Below are positions 1-6,538 of a DNA stretch of 9,048 nucleotides, piece after piece. The stretch lies in assembly GCA_025458585.1 (NCBI GenBank), contig JALOSD010000091.1, positions 1 through 9,048 on the forward strand, given 5' to 3'. Source of the stretch: Burkholderiaceae bacterium (GTDB taxonomy: Bacteria > Pseudomonadota > Gammaproteobacteria > Burkholderiales > Burkholderiaceae_C). The translations under genes were made by a program, and so were the position numbers. Position 1 is the stretch's first letter; the number at the start of each line of letters is the position of its first letter. Below the pieces are notes generated by a model. It saw only the letters and a list, made by a program, of their open reading frames with translations, ran no database searches and had not been told where the DNA came from.

Positions 1-128
1 AGCGCGTGCAGCGCTACCGACTTGCCCGACCCCGAGATGCCGGTGACGACAACGACGTCGCGGCCGTCCGCGGTCGAGGGCGGCGCGTCGGCGGGGTCGA
101 CGGGGTCGGGAACGGGGACGGGAACCAC
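1..128 (-). CDS. rapZ: RNase adapter protein RapZ, N-terminal part (cut by window edge)
   Basis: Only the first 42 codons are inside the window. Reading from a GTG at 128, a proline- and aspartate-rich leader of about 23 residues is followed by the start of the P-loop domain, DVVVVTGISGSGKSVALHA, with the Walker A motif at residues 30-37. This segment is typical of the RapZ/YvcJ nucleotide-binding family. In enterobacteria RapZ directs RNase E to the small RNA GlmZ and so controls glucosamine-6-phosphate synthase; its role here is inferred from the family only. An in-frame TGA at 135-137, which is also the recN stop, bounds the frame upstream, so GTG 128 is the only plausible start I see. The gene begins 6 bases after recN ends and is probably cotranscribed with it. 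The leader is longer than usual, since many homologues begin almost directly at the beta strand before the P-loop. Confidence 0.85.
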   Translation of the reverse strand, partial: MVPVPVPDPVDPADAPPSTADGRDVVVVTGISGSGKSVALHA

Positions 129-134
129 GGCGTC

Positions 135-1734
135 TCAGCTGCGTTCGCGCCGCGCACGGGGGCGCGTTCCGGCCGGCGGCGCGGCGGGCGGCGAAGCGGC
201 CTGCTGCAGCATCGCCTGCGCGTGTGCCGCGCGCGTGCTCAGGTGCTCGCCGCCGAGCATGCGCGCGATCTCGGCCACGCGCGCCTCGCCGGCTACCGGG
301 CGCACGTCGCTGAACGTGCGGCCGTCGCGCAGCGCCTTGTGCACGACCAGGTGCTGGTCGCCGCACGCCGCCACCTGCGCCAGGTGCGTCACGGCGAGCA
401 CCCGCGCGGCACGTCGTCACCGCGATCGCGAGCGCCAGGCGCGACAGCTCGCCGCCCGAGGCGACGCGCGCGAGCGCGCGCGGCGTGCTGCCGGCGTGCC
501 CGGCGACGCGCAGCTCGACGCTCTCGAGGCCGAAGCTCTGCGGCGCGTCCTGCGGCAGCAGCGCGACCTCGAAGCGCCCGCCGGCCATGCCGAGCTGCTG
601 CATCGCCTGCGTCACCGCGTCGGCGAGCCGCGGCGCGGTGGCCCGGCGCGCGGCACCGACGCGCTCGGCCTCGTCGCGCCAATGCTGCAGCGCCTGACGT
701 TCGGCCGCCTCGAGCGCGTCGAGGTCGGCGGCGGCGTCGAGCGCGTCGAGGTCGCGCCGCCACTGCGCGAGCACGCGCGGCAGCTCGGCCGGCGGCTGGC
801 GGAACCGGCGCGCGAGGCCGAGCCACGACGACAGGCGCGCGTCGAGTTCGGCCAGGCGCCGCGGCTCGACCTCGGTGTGGCCGAGGTAGCTGCCGAGCGT
901 GCGCGCGGCGTCATGCAACTGCGCCTGCGCGCCCTGCAGCGCCTCGATCACCGGCGCGAGGCGCGCGTCGTAGGCGGCCACGGTCTCGAGCGCGTCGAGC
1001 GCGCGCTGCGTCAGCGTGCCGGCTCCGGGGGCGTCGTCGCCGTCGAGCGCGGCGAGCGCCGCCTGCACGGCGTCGATCAGGGACTGCGCGTGCGCGAGCC
1101 GCTGGTGCTCGGCGCCGAGCTGGTCCCACTCGTCGTCGCCGGGAGCCAGGCGCGCCAGCTCGCCGATCTGCCACGCCAGGCGCTCGCGTTCGCGGTCGAG
1201 CTCGTCGCGGCGCCCGCGTGCCCGTGCCAGCGCTTCGGTGGCGGCCTTCCACGCGGCGAAGCGCGCGGTGAGCTCGCGCGTGTCGATGCCGGCCTGCGCG
1301 TCGAGCAACTCGCGCACCGCCGCCGGCCGGGTCAGGCTCTGCCACGCGTGCTGGCCGTGGATCTCGACGAGGTGGTCGGCCGCCTCGCGCAGCTGGGCGA
1401 CGGTGGCGGGGCTGCCGTTGACCCACGCGCGGCTCTTGCCGTGCGGGTCGATCGTGCGCCGCAACAGCAGCGTGTCGTCGGCCACGAAGCCGGCCTCGTC
1501 CAGCCATGCCGCGAGGCCTGGCGGCGTGTCGAACTCGGCGCTCACCTCGGCGCGCGTCGCCCCTTCGCGCACGACCGCCGCGTCGCCACGGCTGCCGAGC
1601 GCGAGCTGCAGCGCGTCGATCAGGATCGACTTGCCGGCGCCGGTCTCGCCGGTGAGCACCGTGAACCCGCCCTCGAACCCGAGCTCGAGCGCCTCGACGA
1701 TCACGAAGTCGCGCAGAACCAGCCGCCGCAGCAC
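135..1734 (-). pseudogene. recN: DNA repair protein RecN, broken by internal loss and frame change
   Basis: RecN is an SMC-like ATPase of recombinational double-strand break repair. The frame opens at a GTG at 1734 (an in-frame TGA lies just upstream) and begins LRRLVLRDFVIVEALELEF. Walker A, GETGAGKS, is at residues 29-36. A long charged, alanine- and arginine-rich central region, as expected for the coiled-coil arms, leads to the ABC signature SGGELSR at residues 426-432 and on to AIAVTT, which ends at base 412. The RecN C-terminus then resumes in another frame from about base 401 (VLAVTHLAQVAACGDQHLVV) and stops at the TGA at 135-137. In the family about 38 residues separate these two landmarks, including the Walker B/DEVD motif. 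Only about 10 bases remain, so roughly 104 bases are missing. As written, the protein cannot hydrolyse ATP normally. It is either a true pseudogene or a sequence error. It lies downstream of nadK and just upstream of rapZ. Confidence 0.88.
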
Positions 1735-1774
1735 GTCAGTCCCCCGGCCCGAAGGTCAGGCACCTGCGGCGGCT

Positions 1775-1868
1775 GCGGCCGTTCGAGCGGCCGCCGCGGA
1801 TCCGGCTTTGCCGGTTCGCAGGCGGCGCCCCTCCAGGGGGCAGCGCCGAAGGCGCTACAGGGGGGAGC
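1775..1868. repeat. Cluster of hairpins and Burkholderiales-type intergenic repeat between nadK and recN
   Basis: The 134-base nadK-recN gap holds several inverted repeats: gcggccg/cggccgc (1775-1781 with 1788-1794), ccggc-ttt-gccgg (1802... to 1814) and agcgcc-gaa-ggcgct (1842-1856). The last is flanked by cccct (1828-1832) and runs of g (1836-1840 and 1860-1865). The arrangement of C-run, small GC hairpin and G-run resembles a dispersed intergenic repeat that I recall being frequent in Comamonadaceae and Rubrivivax-type genomes, often next to stop codons. It lies just past the nadK stop, so it could act as a transcription attenuator or terminator for nadK. It has no clear T tract on the minus strand. 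The family assignment rests on memory. Confidence 0.5.
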
Positions 1869-2735
1869 CTATTCATACCACCTAAGCTTGCGCCGAAGCG
1901 TGCCGTAGTAGCTCCAGCCGCGCGGGTGCAGGAAGCGCACGCGATGCGACGAGCGCCGCACGCGCACCTGGTCGCCGTGCAGCAGGCTGGCGAGGCGGTG
2001 CATGTCGAAGTTCAGCGAGGCGTCGCGGCCGGCGACGATCTCGATGCCGATCTCGCCGTGGTCCGGCAGCACGATCGGGCGGTTGCTCAGCGTGTGCGAT
2101 GCGATCGGCACCATCACCCAGCCGCCGATCGCCGGGTGCACGATCGGCCCGCCGGCCGACAGCGCGTAGGCCGTGCTGCCGGTGGGCGTCGCGACGATCA
2201 GGCCGTCGGCGCGCAGGTTCGCCATCAGCTCGTCGCCGACGGTCACGCGCAACTCGACCATGCCGGCGGTGGCGCCGCGGTTGACGACGACTTCGTTGAG
2301 CGCGAACTCGCTGAAGATGCAGGTGCCGTCGCGCCAGACGCCGCCTTCGATCAGCGCGCGCTGCTCTTCCTCGTAGTCGCCGGCGACCATCGGCGCCAGC
2401 GCCTCGCGGTACTGGCCGATCGGCACGTCGGTGATGAAGCCGAGCCTTCCCTGGTTGATGCCCACGAGCGGCAGGTCGTGGCGCGCGAGCTCGCGCGCGA
2501 TGCCGAGCATCGTGCCGTCGCCGCCGACGACGACGGCGAGGTCGCAGTGGCGGCCGAGCTCGTCCGCGGGCGAACTCGGGTACTCGGTCATGCCGGTGTT
2601 CAGGGCGGTGTCGGCGTCGATCGTCACGTCGAGGCCGAGGCCGATCAGGAACTGGGCGATGTCGTCCAGCACCGGCCGGATGCCCTGGGCCTGGTACTTG
2701 CCGATCAGCGCCGCGTGGCGGAAGCGCATCGCCAT
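1869..2735 (-). CDS. nadK: NAD kinase
   Basis: NAD kinase phosphorylates NAD to NADP in the cytoplasm, using ATP or polyphosphate. The 288-residue product has the expected family length. Motifs seen, counting from ATG 2735: the N-terminal ALIGKYQAQG segment, the GGDGT nucleotide-binding motif at residues 71-75, GINQGRLGF at 92-100, the conserved LNE (N147, E148), and the glycine-rich ATPTGSTAYALSAGGP segment. The end, RGWSYYGTLRRKLRWYE, is typical of betaproteobacterial NadK. Two start codons lie two codons apart (2735 and 2729). I chose 2735, although neither has a Shine-Dalgarno sequence. A TGTAAT box ends 7 bases before 2735, so the mRNA may begin at or near the start codon. The gene is intact, diverges from hrcA and points towards recN. 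Confidence 0.96.
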   Translation of the reverse strand: MAMRFRHAALIGKYQAQGIRPVLDDIAQFLIGLGLDVTIDADTALNTGMTEYPSSPADELGRHCDLAVVVGGDGTMLGIARELARHDLPLVGINQGRLGFITDVPIGQYREALAPMVAGDYEEEQRALIEGGVWRDGTCIFSEFALNEVVVNRGATAGMVELRVTVGDELMANLRADGLIVATPTGSTAYALSAGGPIVHPAIGGWVMVPIASHTLSNRPIVLPDHGEIGIEIVAGRDASLNFDMHRLASLLHGDQVRVRRSSHRVRFLHPRGWSYYGTLRRKLRWYE

Positions 2736-2742
2736 GCGAACG

Positions 2743-2748
2743 ATTACA
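2743..2748 (-). promoter_or_regulatory. Candidate -10 box for nadK
   Basis: TGTAAT on the minus strand, separated by 7 bases from the ATG at 2735. No good -35 hexamer is seen at the usual spacing; the central inverted repeat occupies that region. This is a prediction from sequence only. Confidence 0.4.
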
Positions 2749-2766
2749 CCATAGCGACCGGACCCC

Positions 2767-2785
2767 CGCCGGCGTCGCGCCGGCG
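2767..2785. promoter_or_regulatory. Symmetric inverted repeat in the nadK-hrcA divergent promoter region
   Basis: The palindromic octamer cgccggcg occurs twice (2767-2774 and 2778-2785) with tcg between. This makes an 8-base inverted repeat whose centre, 2776, is exactly midway between the two candidate -10 boxes. It covers the places where both -35 elements would sit, so it could be a shared operator. It is not a CIRCE element, the usual HrcA operator. In DNA this rich in GC a chance origin is possible. Confidence 0.4.
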
Positions 2786-2803
2786 CGCGCAAGCCCTTGT
2801 CAC

Positions 2804-2809
2804 TACAAT
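2804..2809 (+). promoter_or_regulatory. Candidate -10 box for hrcA
   Basis: TACAAT matches the sigma-70 -10 consensus TATAAT at five of six positions and is preceded by ttgtcac. It is separated by 7 bases from the ATG at 2817 and overlaps the alternative ATG at 2808. This favours 2817 as the real start and suggests a leaderless or nearly leaderless mRNA. Confidence 0.5.
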
Positions 2810-2816
2810 GAAAAAC

Positions 2817-3851
2817 ATGCTCGACGAGCGCGCCCGCACGCTGCTGAAGACCCTGGTCGAACGCTACATCGCCGACGGCCAGCCGGTGGGCTCGCGCACG
2901 CTGTCGCGCGCCAGCGGGCTCGAGCTCAGCCCGGCGACGATCCGCAACGTGATGGCCGACCTCGAAGACCTCGGCCTGATCGCGAGCCCGCACACGAGCG
3001 CCGGGCGCGTGCCCACCGCGCGCGGCTACCGCCTGTTCGTCGACACGATGCTCACCGCGCAGCCGCTCGACCTCGCGCGCATCGAGCCGAGCCTGGCCGC
3101 CGTGCGCGAGCAGGTGCAGGCCGACCAGCCGCAGCGTGTGATCGCGCAGGCGGCGCAGGTGCTGTCGAACCTGTCGCACTTCGTCGGCGTCGTCACCGCG
3201 CCGCGCAAGGCCGGCGTGTTCCGCCACGTCGAGTTCCTGCGCCTGTCGGAGCGGCGCGTGCTCGTGATCCTCGTCGACGCCGACGGCGACGTGCAGAACC
3301 GCGTCGTCGTCACCGCGCGCGACTACACCCAGTCCGAGCTCGTCGAGGCGACGAACTACCTGAACATGCACTACGCCGGCCTGACGCTCGACGGCATCCG
3401 CGAGCGGCTGAAGACCGAGATCGAGGCGCTGCGCGGCGAGATCGCGGCGCTGATGCAGGCCGCGGTGCAGGCCGGCAGCGAGGCGCTCGCCGAGAGCACG
3501 GAGCAGGTCGTCGTCAGCGGCGAGCGCAACCTGCTCGAGGTTGAGGACTTCGGCAGCGACCTCGGCAGCTTGCGCAAGCTGTTCGACGTGTTCGAGCGCA
3601 AGACGGAGCTGATGCGCCTGCTCGACGTGTCAAGCCGCGCCGAGGGCGTGCGCATCTACATCGGCGGCGAGAGCGGCGTCGTGCCCTTCGAGGCGCTGTC
3701 GGTGGTCTCGGCGCCGTACGTCGTCGACGGCCAGGTCGTCGGCACGCTCGGCGTGATCGGGCCCACGCGCATGCCCTACGACCGCATGATCCAGATCGTC
3801 GACATCACGTCGCGCCTGGTGAGCCACGCGCTGTCGCACCACCGGGCGTAG
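2817..3851 (+). CDS. hrcA: Heat-inducible transcription repressor HrcA
   Basis: HrcA represses class I heat-shock genes (groESL, sometimes dnaK) by binding CIRCE operators, and it needs GroEL to fold. The 344-residue product starts MLDERARTLLKTLVERYIA. The winged-helix DNA-binding region is residues 22-67 (QPVGSRTLS, then LSPATIRNVMADLEDLG, then SPHTSAGRVPT). A GAF-like middle domain follows (FLRLSERRVLVILVDADG), and the C-terminal IYIGGESG...GTLGVIGPTRMPY segment is characteristic. I chose ATG 2817 over ATG 2808 because related proteins start at MLD and because the TACAAT box overlaps 2808. No CIRCE site is visible upstream, so autoregulation through CIRCE is not supported here. In relatives the gene also sits beside nadK; the next gene here, a polyamine-binding protein, is unrelated. 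Confidence 0.96.
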   Translation: MLDERARTLLKTLVERYIADGQPVGSRTLSRASGLELSPATIRNVMADLEDLGLIASPHTSAGRVPTARGYRLFVDTMLTAQPLDLARIEPSLAAVREQVQADQPQRVIAQAAQVLSNLSHFVGVVTAPRKAGVFRHVEFLRLSERRVLVILVDADGDVQNRVVVTARDYTQSELVEATNYLNMHYAGLTLDGIRERLKTEIEALRGEIAALMQAAVQAGSEALAESTEQVVVSGERNLLEVEDFGSDLGSLRKLFDVFERKTELMRLLDVSSRAEGVRIYIGGESGVVPFEALSVVSAPYVVDGQVVGTLGVIGPTRMPYDRMIQIVDITSRLVSHALSHHRA

Positions 3852-4024
3852 TGCCGCGACCGCGTGCGTCGCGCCGCCGCCACAACCTCCGTGGCGCGTG
3901 CGTCGCTTCGGCATACTGCGCGCCGCACGCCGGCCGGCACGGAACTTCGCCGGCGCCTGCGGGTCTGCGCCGCTTCGGCCGTCGCCGACGGCCTGCCTCG
4001 TCATCCCGCCTCGACCACTTCCAC

Positions 4025-4029
4025 AGGAG
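4025..4029 (+). promoter_or_regulatory. Ribosome binding site of the potF-like gene
   Basis: AGGAG lies 7 bases before the ATG at 4037 and fixes that start against the much longer open frame upstream. The rest of the 185-base hrcA-potF gap shows only a weak -10-like CATACT at 3912-3917. Confidence 0.7.
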
Positions 4030-4036
4030 CCTCTCC

Positions 4037-5152
4037 ATGGCCTGGATTCCCCGGTTCTCGACGCTATGCGCCGCCGCCCTGTTGTGGGCGGGCGCCTCGA
4101 CCGGCGCGCTCGCGCAGGGGTCGAAGGTGCTCAACGTGATGAACTGGGCCGACTACATCGGCCCCGACGTGATCGCCAAATTCGAGAAGGAAACGGGCAT
4201 CAAGGTCAAGTACGACGCGACGATCGAGAGCAACGAGACGCTGCACGCGAAGCTCGTCGCCGGCCGCACCGGCTACGACATCGTCGTGCCAAGCGCGCAC
4301 TTTGCGGCCAAGCAGATCGAAGGCGGCATCTTCCAGCCGCTCGACCCGGCGAAGATCCCCAACCTGAAGAACCTCGACCCCGCGCTGCAGGCCAAGCTCG
4401 CCGAGGCGGACCCGGGCAACAAGCACCTCGTGACCTGGATGTGGGGCTTCGTCACGGTGGGCATCAACGAGGAGAAGGTCAAGGCCGCGCTCGGCTCGAC
4501 GCCGATGCCCGAGAACCCGCTCGACCTGATCTTCAAGCCCGAGTACGCGAGCAAGCTCAAGGCCTGCGGCATCCACGTGCTCGACTCGGCGAGCGAAGTC
4601 GTGCCGGTGGCGATGATCTACGCCGGCAAGGACGGCTACAGCACGAACCCGAAGGACTACGACGCCGCGCGCGAGGTGCTGATGAAGGCGCGCCCGTTCG
4701 TCACGCGCATCTTCTCGCCGGGCCCGATCAACGACATGGCGCAGGGCCAGATCTGCGTGTCGCTCGGCTACTCGGGCGACTTCAACATCGCCAACGCGCG
4801 CGCCGCCGAGGCGAAGCAGAAGTTCACGATCAAGCCGCTGATCCCGCCGAAGGGCGCGACGATGTTCCTCGACACCATGGCGATCCCGAAGGACGCGAGG
4901 AACGTCGACAACGCGCACGCCTTCATCAACTACATCCTGCGCCCCGAGGTGCACGCGTCGCTGACGAACGAGGTGTTCTACGGCAACCCGAACCTGCCGT
5001 CGAAGCAGTTCGTCAAGCCCGAGCTCGCGAGCAACCCGACGATCTTCCTGTCGGAGGCCGACATCAAGAAGCTCGCGGTGCCGAAGCAGCTGAGCCAGGA
5101 AGCCCGCCGCGCGCAGACGCGCGTGTTCCAGAACTTCAAGCAGGGCCGCTGA
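4037..5152 (+). CDS. potF: Polyamine ABC transporter substrate-binding protein, PotF-like
   Basis: This is a 371-residue periplasmic binding protein of the PotF/SpuD/SpuE family, which delivers putrescine or spermidine to an inner-membrane ABC transporter. Residues 1-26 are a Sec signal peptide ending in GALA, with likely cleavage before Q27. The mature part opens LNVMNWADYIGPDVIAKFE and contains the family segments VVPSAHF, ACGIHVLDSASEV, ICVSLGYSGDF and EVFYGNPN. W37, D39, Y245, D248, D279 and Y315 align with the polyamine-pocket positions of E. coli PotF as I recall them. Y245 replaces a tryptophan, and A38 replaces the serine next to W37. Length matches PotF (370). No permease or ATPase gene is adjacent, so it must use a transporter encoded elsewhere. 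The start is supported by AGGAG. Ligand specificity is not certain. Confidence 0.93.
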   Translation: MAWIPRFSTLCAAALLWAGASTGALAQGSKVLNVMNWADYIGPDVIAKFEKETGIKVKYDATIESNETLHAKLVAGRTGYDIVVPSAHFAAKQIEGGIFQPLDPAKIPNLKNLDPALQAKLAEADPGNKHLVTWMWGFVTVGINEEKVKAALGSTPMPENPLDLIFKPEYASKLKACGIHVLDSASEVVPVAMIYAGKDGYSTNPKDYDAAREVLMKARPFVTRIFSPGPINDMAQGQICVSLGYSGDFNIANARAAEAKQKFTIKPLIPPKGATMFLDTMAIPKDARNVDNAHAFINYILRPEVHASLTNEVFYGNPNLPSKQFVKPELASNPTIFLSEADIKKLAVPKQLSQEARRAQTRVFQNFKQGR

Positions 5153-5161
5153 CCGGCCCCG

Positions 5162-5184
5162 GCGCGCGCGGCTGACGCGCGCGC
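5162..5184. terminator. Strong hairpin after the potF-like gene
   Basis: A perfect 9-base-pair alternating GC stem (gcgcgcgcg/cgcgcgcgc) with a 5-base loop (gctga) begins 9 bases after the stop codon. It is followed by tgccctt, not a real T run, so it is at best a weak intrinsic terminator. It lies between two convergent genes and could act on both. Confidence 0.5.
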
Positions 5185-5190
5185 TGCCCT

Positions 5191-5661
5191 TCAAACGGCT
5201 GGCCGCACCAGCGGCCAGCCGCGTTGCGCCCAGCCGCTCATGCCGCCCTGCACGTAGCGCACCTGCGTGACGCCCTGCTCGTGCAGCGCCTTCGCCACGG
5301 CGCGCGAGCGGCCCTGCGTTTCGCAGATGAGCAGGACGGGCCGCGACGGGTCGGCCGTGAGCTCCGGAAGGCTCGCCGCCAGGCGACGCATCGGCACGAG
5401 GCGCGCGCCCGGCGCGACACCGGTGGCATGCTCCGACGGCTCGCGGATGTCGACCAGCCAGGCACGACCTGCATCGACCTCTGCGCGCGCCTCGTCGAGC
5501 GAGACGCGCCACGCGGCCGTCGTGCGCTCGCTCCACGCGTCGTGCAGCAGCGGCATCGCGACGATCGCCGCGCCCGCGGCGACGGCGAGGCCGAGCACGC
5601 CACGCCGCTTCGGCGATGCCGGGGGCGACGGCGGCGATCGATCGACAGCGGCTGGCGGCAT
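5191..5661 (-). CDS. Membrane-anchored rhodanese-like domain protein
   Basis: Rhodaneses carry sulfane sulfur on an active-site cysteine. The 156-residue product, from ATG 5661, has a proline-rich N-terminus, a positively charged KRR at residues 18-20, one hydrophobic helix at about 21-38 (GVLGLAVAAGAAIVAMPLL), and a single rhodanese domain: WLVDIREPSEHATG, then the active-site loop LLICETQGRSR with the catalytic C113, then RYVQGGMSGWAQRGWPL. The anchor suggests that the domain lies outside the cytoplasm, facing the periplasm. The physiological sulfur donor and acceptor are unknown. The same frame is open upstream to an ATG at 5736, but that extension is arginine-rich and unlike protein; 5661 has no clear Shine-Dalgarno sequence either. 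The gene diverges from petA and converges with the potF-like gene. Confidence 0.85.
   Translation of the reverse strand: MPPAAVDRSPPSPPASPKRRGVLGLAVAAGAAIVAMPLLHDAWSERTTAAWRVSLDEARAEVDAGRAWLVDIREPSEHATGVAPGARLVPMRRLAASLPELTADPSRPVLLICETQGRSRAVAKALHEQGVTQVRYVQGGMSGWAQRGWPLVRPAV
5193..5221 (-). terminator. Intrinsic terminator overlapping the rhodanese stop codon
   Basis: A perfect 11-base-pair stem (cggctggccgc/gcggccagccg, 5196-5206 and 5211-5221) with a 4-base loop is followed on the minus strand by TTT, whose last T starts the TGA stop at 5191-5193. The hairpin therefore encodes the last residues of the rhodanese (WPLVRPAV region) and may also end its transcript. Confidence 0.6.
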
Positions 5662-5694
5662 GGTGCGAAAACGGTGGTCACGACGACGGGCGGC

Positions 5695-5700
5695 AGGATA
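5695..5700 (-). promoter_or_regulatory. Candidate -10 box for the rhodanese gene
   Basis: TATCCT on the minus strand, about 34 bases before ATG 5661. The -35 region is poor (ggcgac). The rest of the 189-base divergent gap towards petA shows only an 8-base inverted repeat, cgtcgccg/cggcgacg (5717-5724 and 5751-5758). Confidence 0.25.
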
Positions 5701-5850
5701 GCCCGCGCGCCCTGCCCGTCGCCGCGCCGGGGGCATCGGCCGCGCCGAGCCGGCGACGCACGAGTGAACTCGCGCCCGTGTGCGGGGTCACTTCTTCGGC
5801 AGCCGCCACGGTGCGCTGCCGACGTGCCCCACCGACCCGAGGACCCTGCG

Positions 5851-6462
5851 ATGACCACCGACACCCTGCCGCGTGCCACCACCCCCGCCGATCCCGAGCG
5901 CCGCTTCTGGGTCATCACCGCGAGTGCCGCCGGCGGCGTCGGCGCGGTGGCCGCGTCGGTGCCGTTCGTCGCCTCGTTCCTGCCGAGCGAGCGTGCGCGC
6001 GCGCTCGGCGCGGCGGTCGCGGTCGAGACCTCCGACATTCCGCCCGGCGGCATGAAGACGATCGAATGGCGCGGCAAGCCGGTGTGGATCGTGCGCCGCA
6101 CGCCGGAGATGGTCGCGGCGGTCGAGACGCCGCACCCGGACCTCGCCGATCCACAGTCGGCGCGGTCGCTGCAGCCCGAGTACGCGCGCAACGCCACACG
6201 TTCGGTCAAGCCCGAGCTCTTCGTCGCCGTCGGCATCTGCACCCACCTCGGCTGCTCGCCCACGGCAGTGCCCGCCGGCAGCGGCAACCCGAGCGTCGGC
6301 GCCGACTGGGCCGGCGGGTACTTCTGCCCCTGCCACGGCTCGACGTTCGACGGTGCCGGCCGCGTGTTCCGCAACAAGCCGGCGCCGACCAACCTCGAGA
6401 TCCCGCCGCACCACTTCGCCGGCGACACGCGGCTGCTGATCGGCGAGGACCCGCAGGCCTGA
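5851..6462 (+). CDS. petA: Ubiquinol-cytochrome c reductase iron-sulfur (Rieske) subunit
   Basis: This is the Rieske [2Fe-2S] subunit of the cytochrome bc1 complex, which moves electrons from ubiquinol to cytochrome c1 on the periplasmic side. The 203-residue product has a twin-arginine-like ERRFW at residues 16-20 followed by a membrane anchor (about 21-44) ending PFVASFLPSERARA. The soluble domain carries WRGKPVWIVRRT at 73-84 and both cluster loops, CTHLGC at 130-135 and CPCHGS at 159-164. C130/C159 and H132/H162 are cluster ligands, and C135/C161 form the expected disulfide. A GAGG at 5839-5842 supports the start. Usually petB (cytochrome b) and petC (cytochrome c1) follow directly. Here the next genes are DUF3422 and a TlpA-like protein, so this copy stands alone in the window. 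Confidence 0.95.
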   Translation: MTTDTLPRATTPADPERRFWVITASAAGGVGAVAASVPFVASFLPSERARALGAAVAVETSDIPPGGMKTIEWRGKPVWIVRRTPEMVAAVETPHPDLADPQSARSLQPEYARNATRSVKPELFVAVGICTHLGCSPTAVPAGSGNPSVGADWAGGYFCPCHGSTFDGAGRVFRNKPAPTNLEIPPHHFAGDTRLLIGEDPQA

Positions 6463-6470
6463 GCGTGCCG

Positions 6471-6487
6471 GCCGCCCTGCGGGCGGC
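6471..6487 (+). terminator. Hairpin after petA
   Basis: gccgccc/gggcggc, a perfect 7-base-pair stem with loop tgc, begins 8 bases after the petA stop and is followed by gttgcggg, with no T run. It is a possible weak terminator that would separate petA from the DUF3422 gene. A -10-like CAGAAT at 6505-6510 lies just after it. Confidence 0.4.
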
Positions 6488-6538
6488 GTTGCGGGCGGCG
6501 CGGGCAGAATCGGCGCATCGCAGCCGCGCCGCCGCAGC

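Noticed and set aside
135..401. The C-terminal recN piece as a separate small gene
   Set aside because: It begins mid-domain at VLAVTHL and reads as the normal RecN C-terminus, so it is a fragment of the broken gene.
22..1908. A 628-codon open frame on the plus strand
   Set aside because: It is antisense to recN and rapZ, rich in Arg, Ala and Glu, and matches no family I know. Long antisense frames are expected at this GC content.
2736..2816. A CIRCE operator upstream of hrcA
   Set aside because: Neither half (TTAGCACTC or GAGTGCTAA) nor a recognisable variant is present; the only symmetric element is the cgccggcg pair.
4064..5536. A 490-codon open frame on the minus strand
   Set aside because: It is antisense to the potF-like gene and out of frame with the rhodanese; its composition is arginine- and valine-rich with no domain visible.
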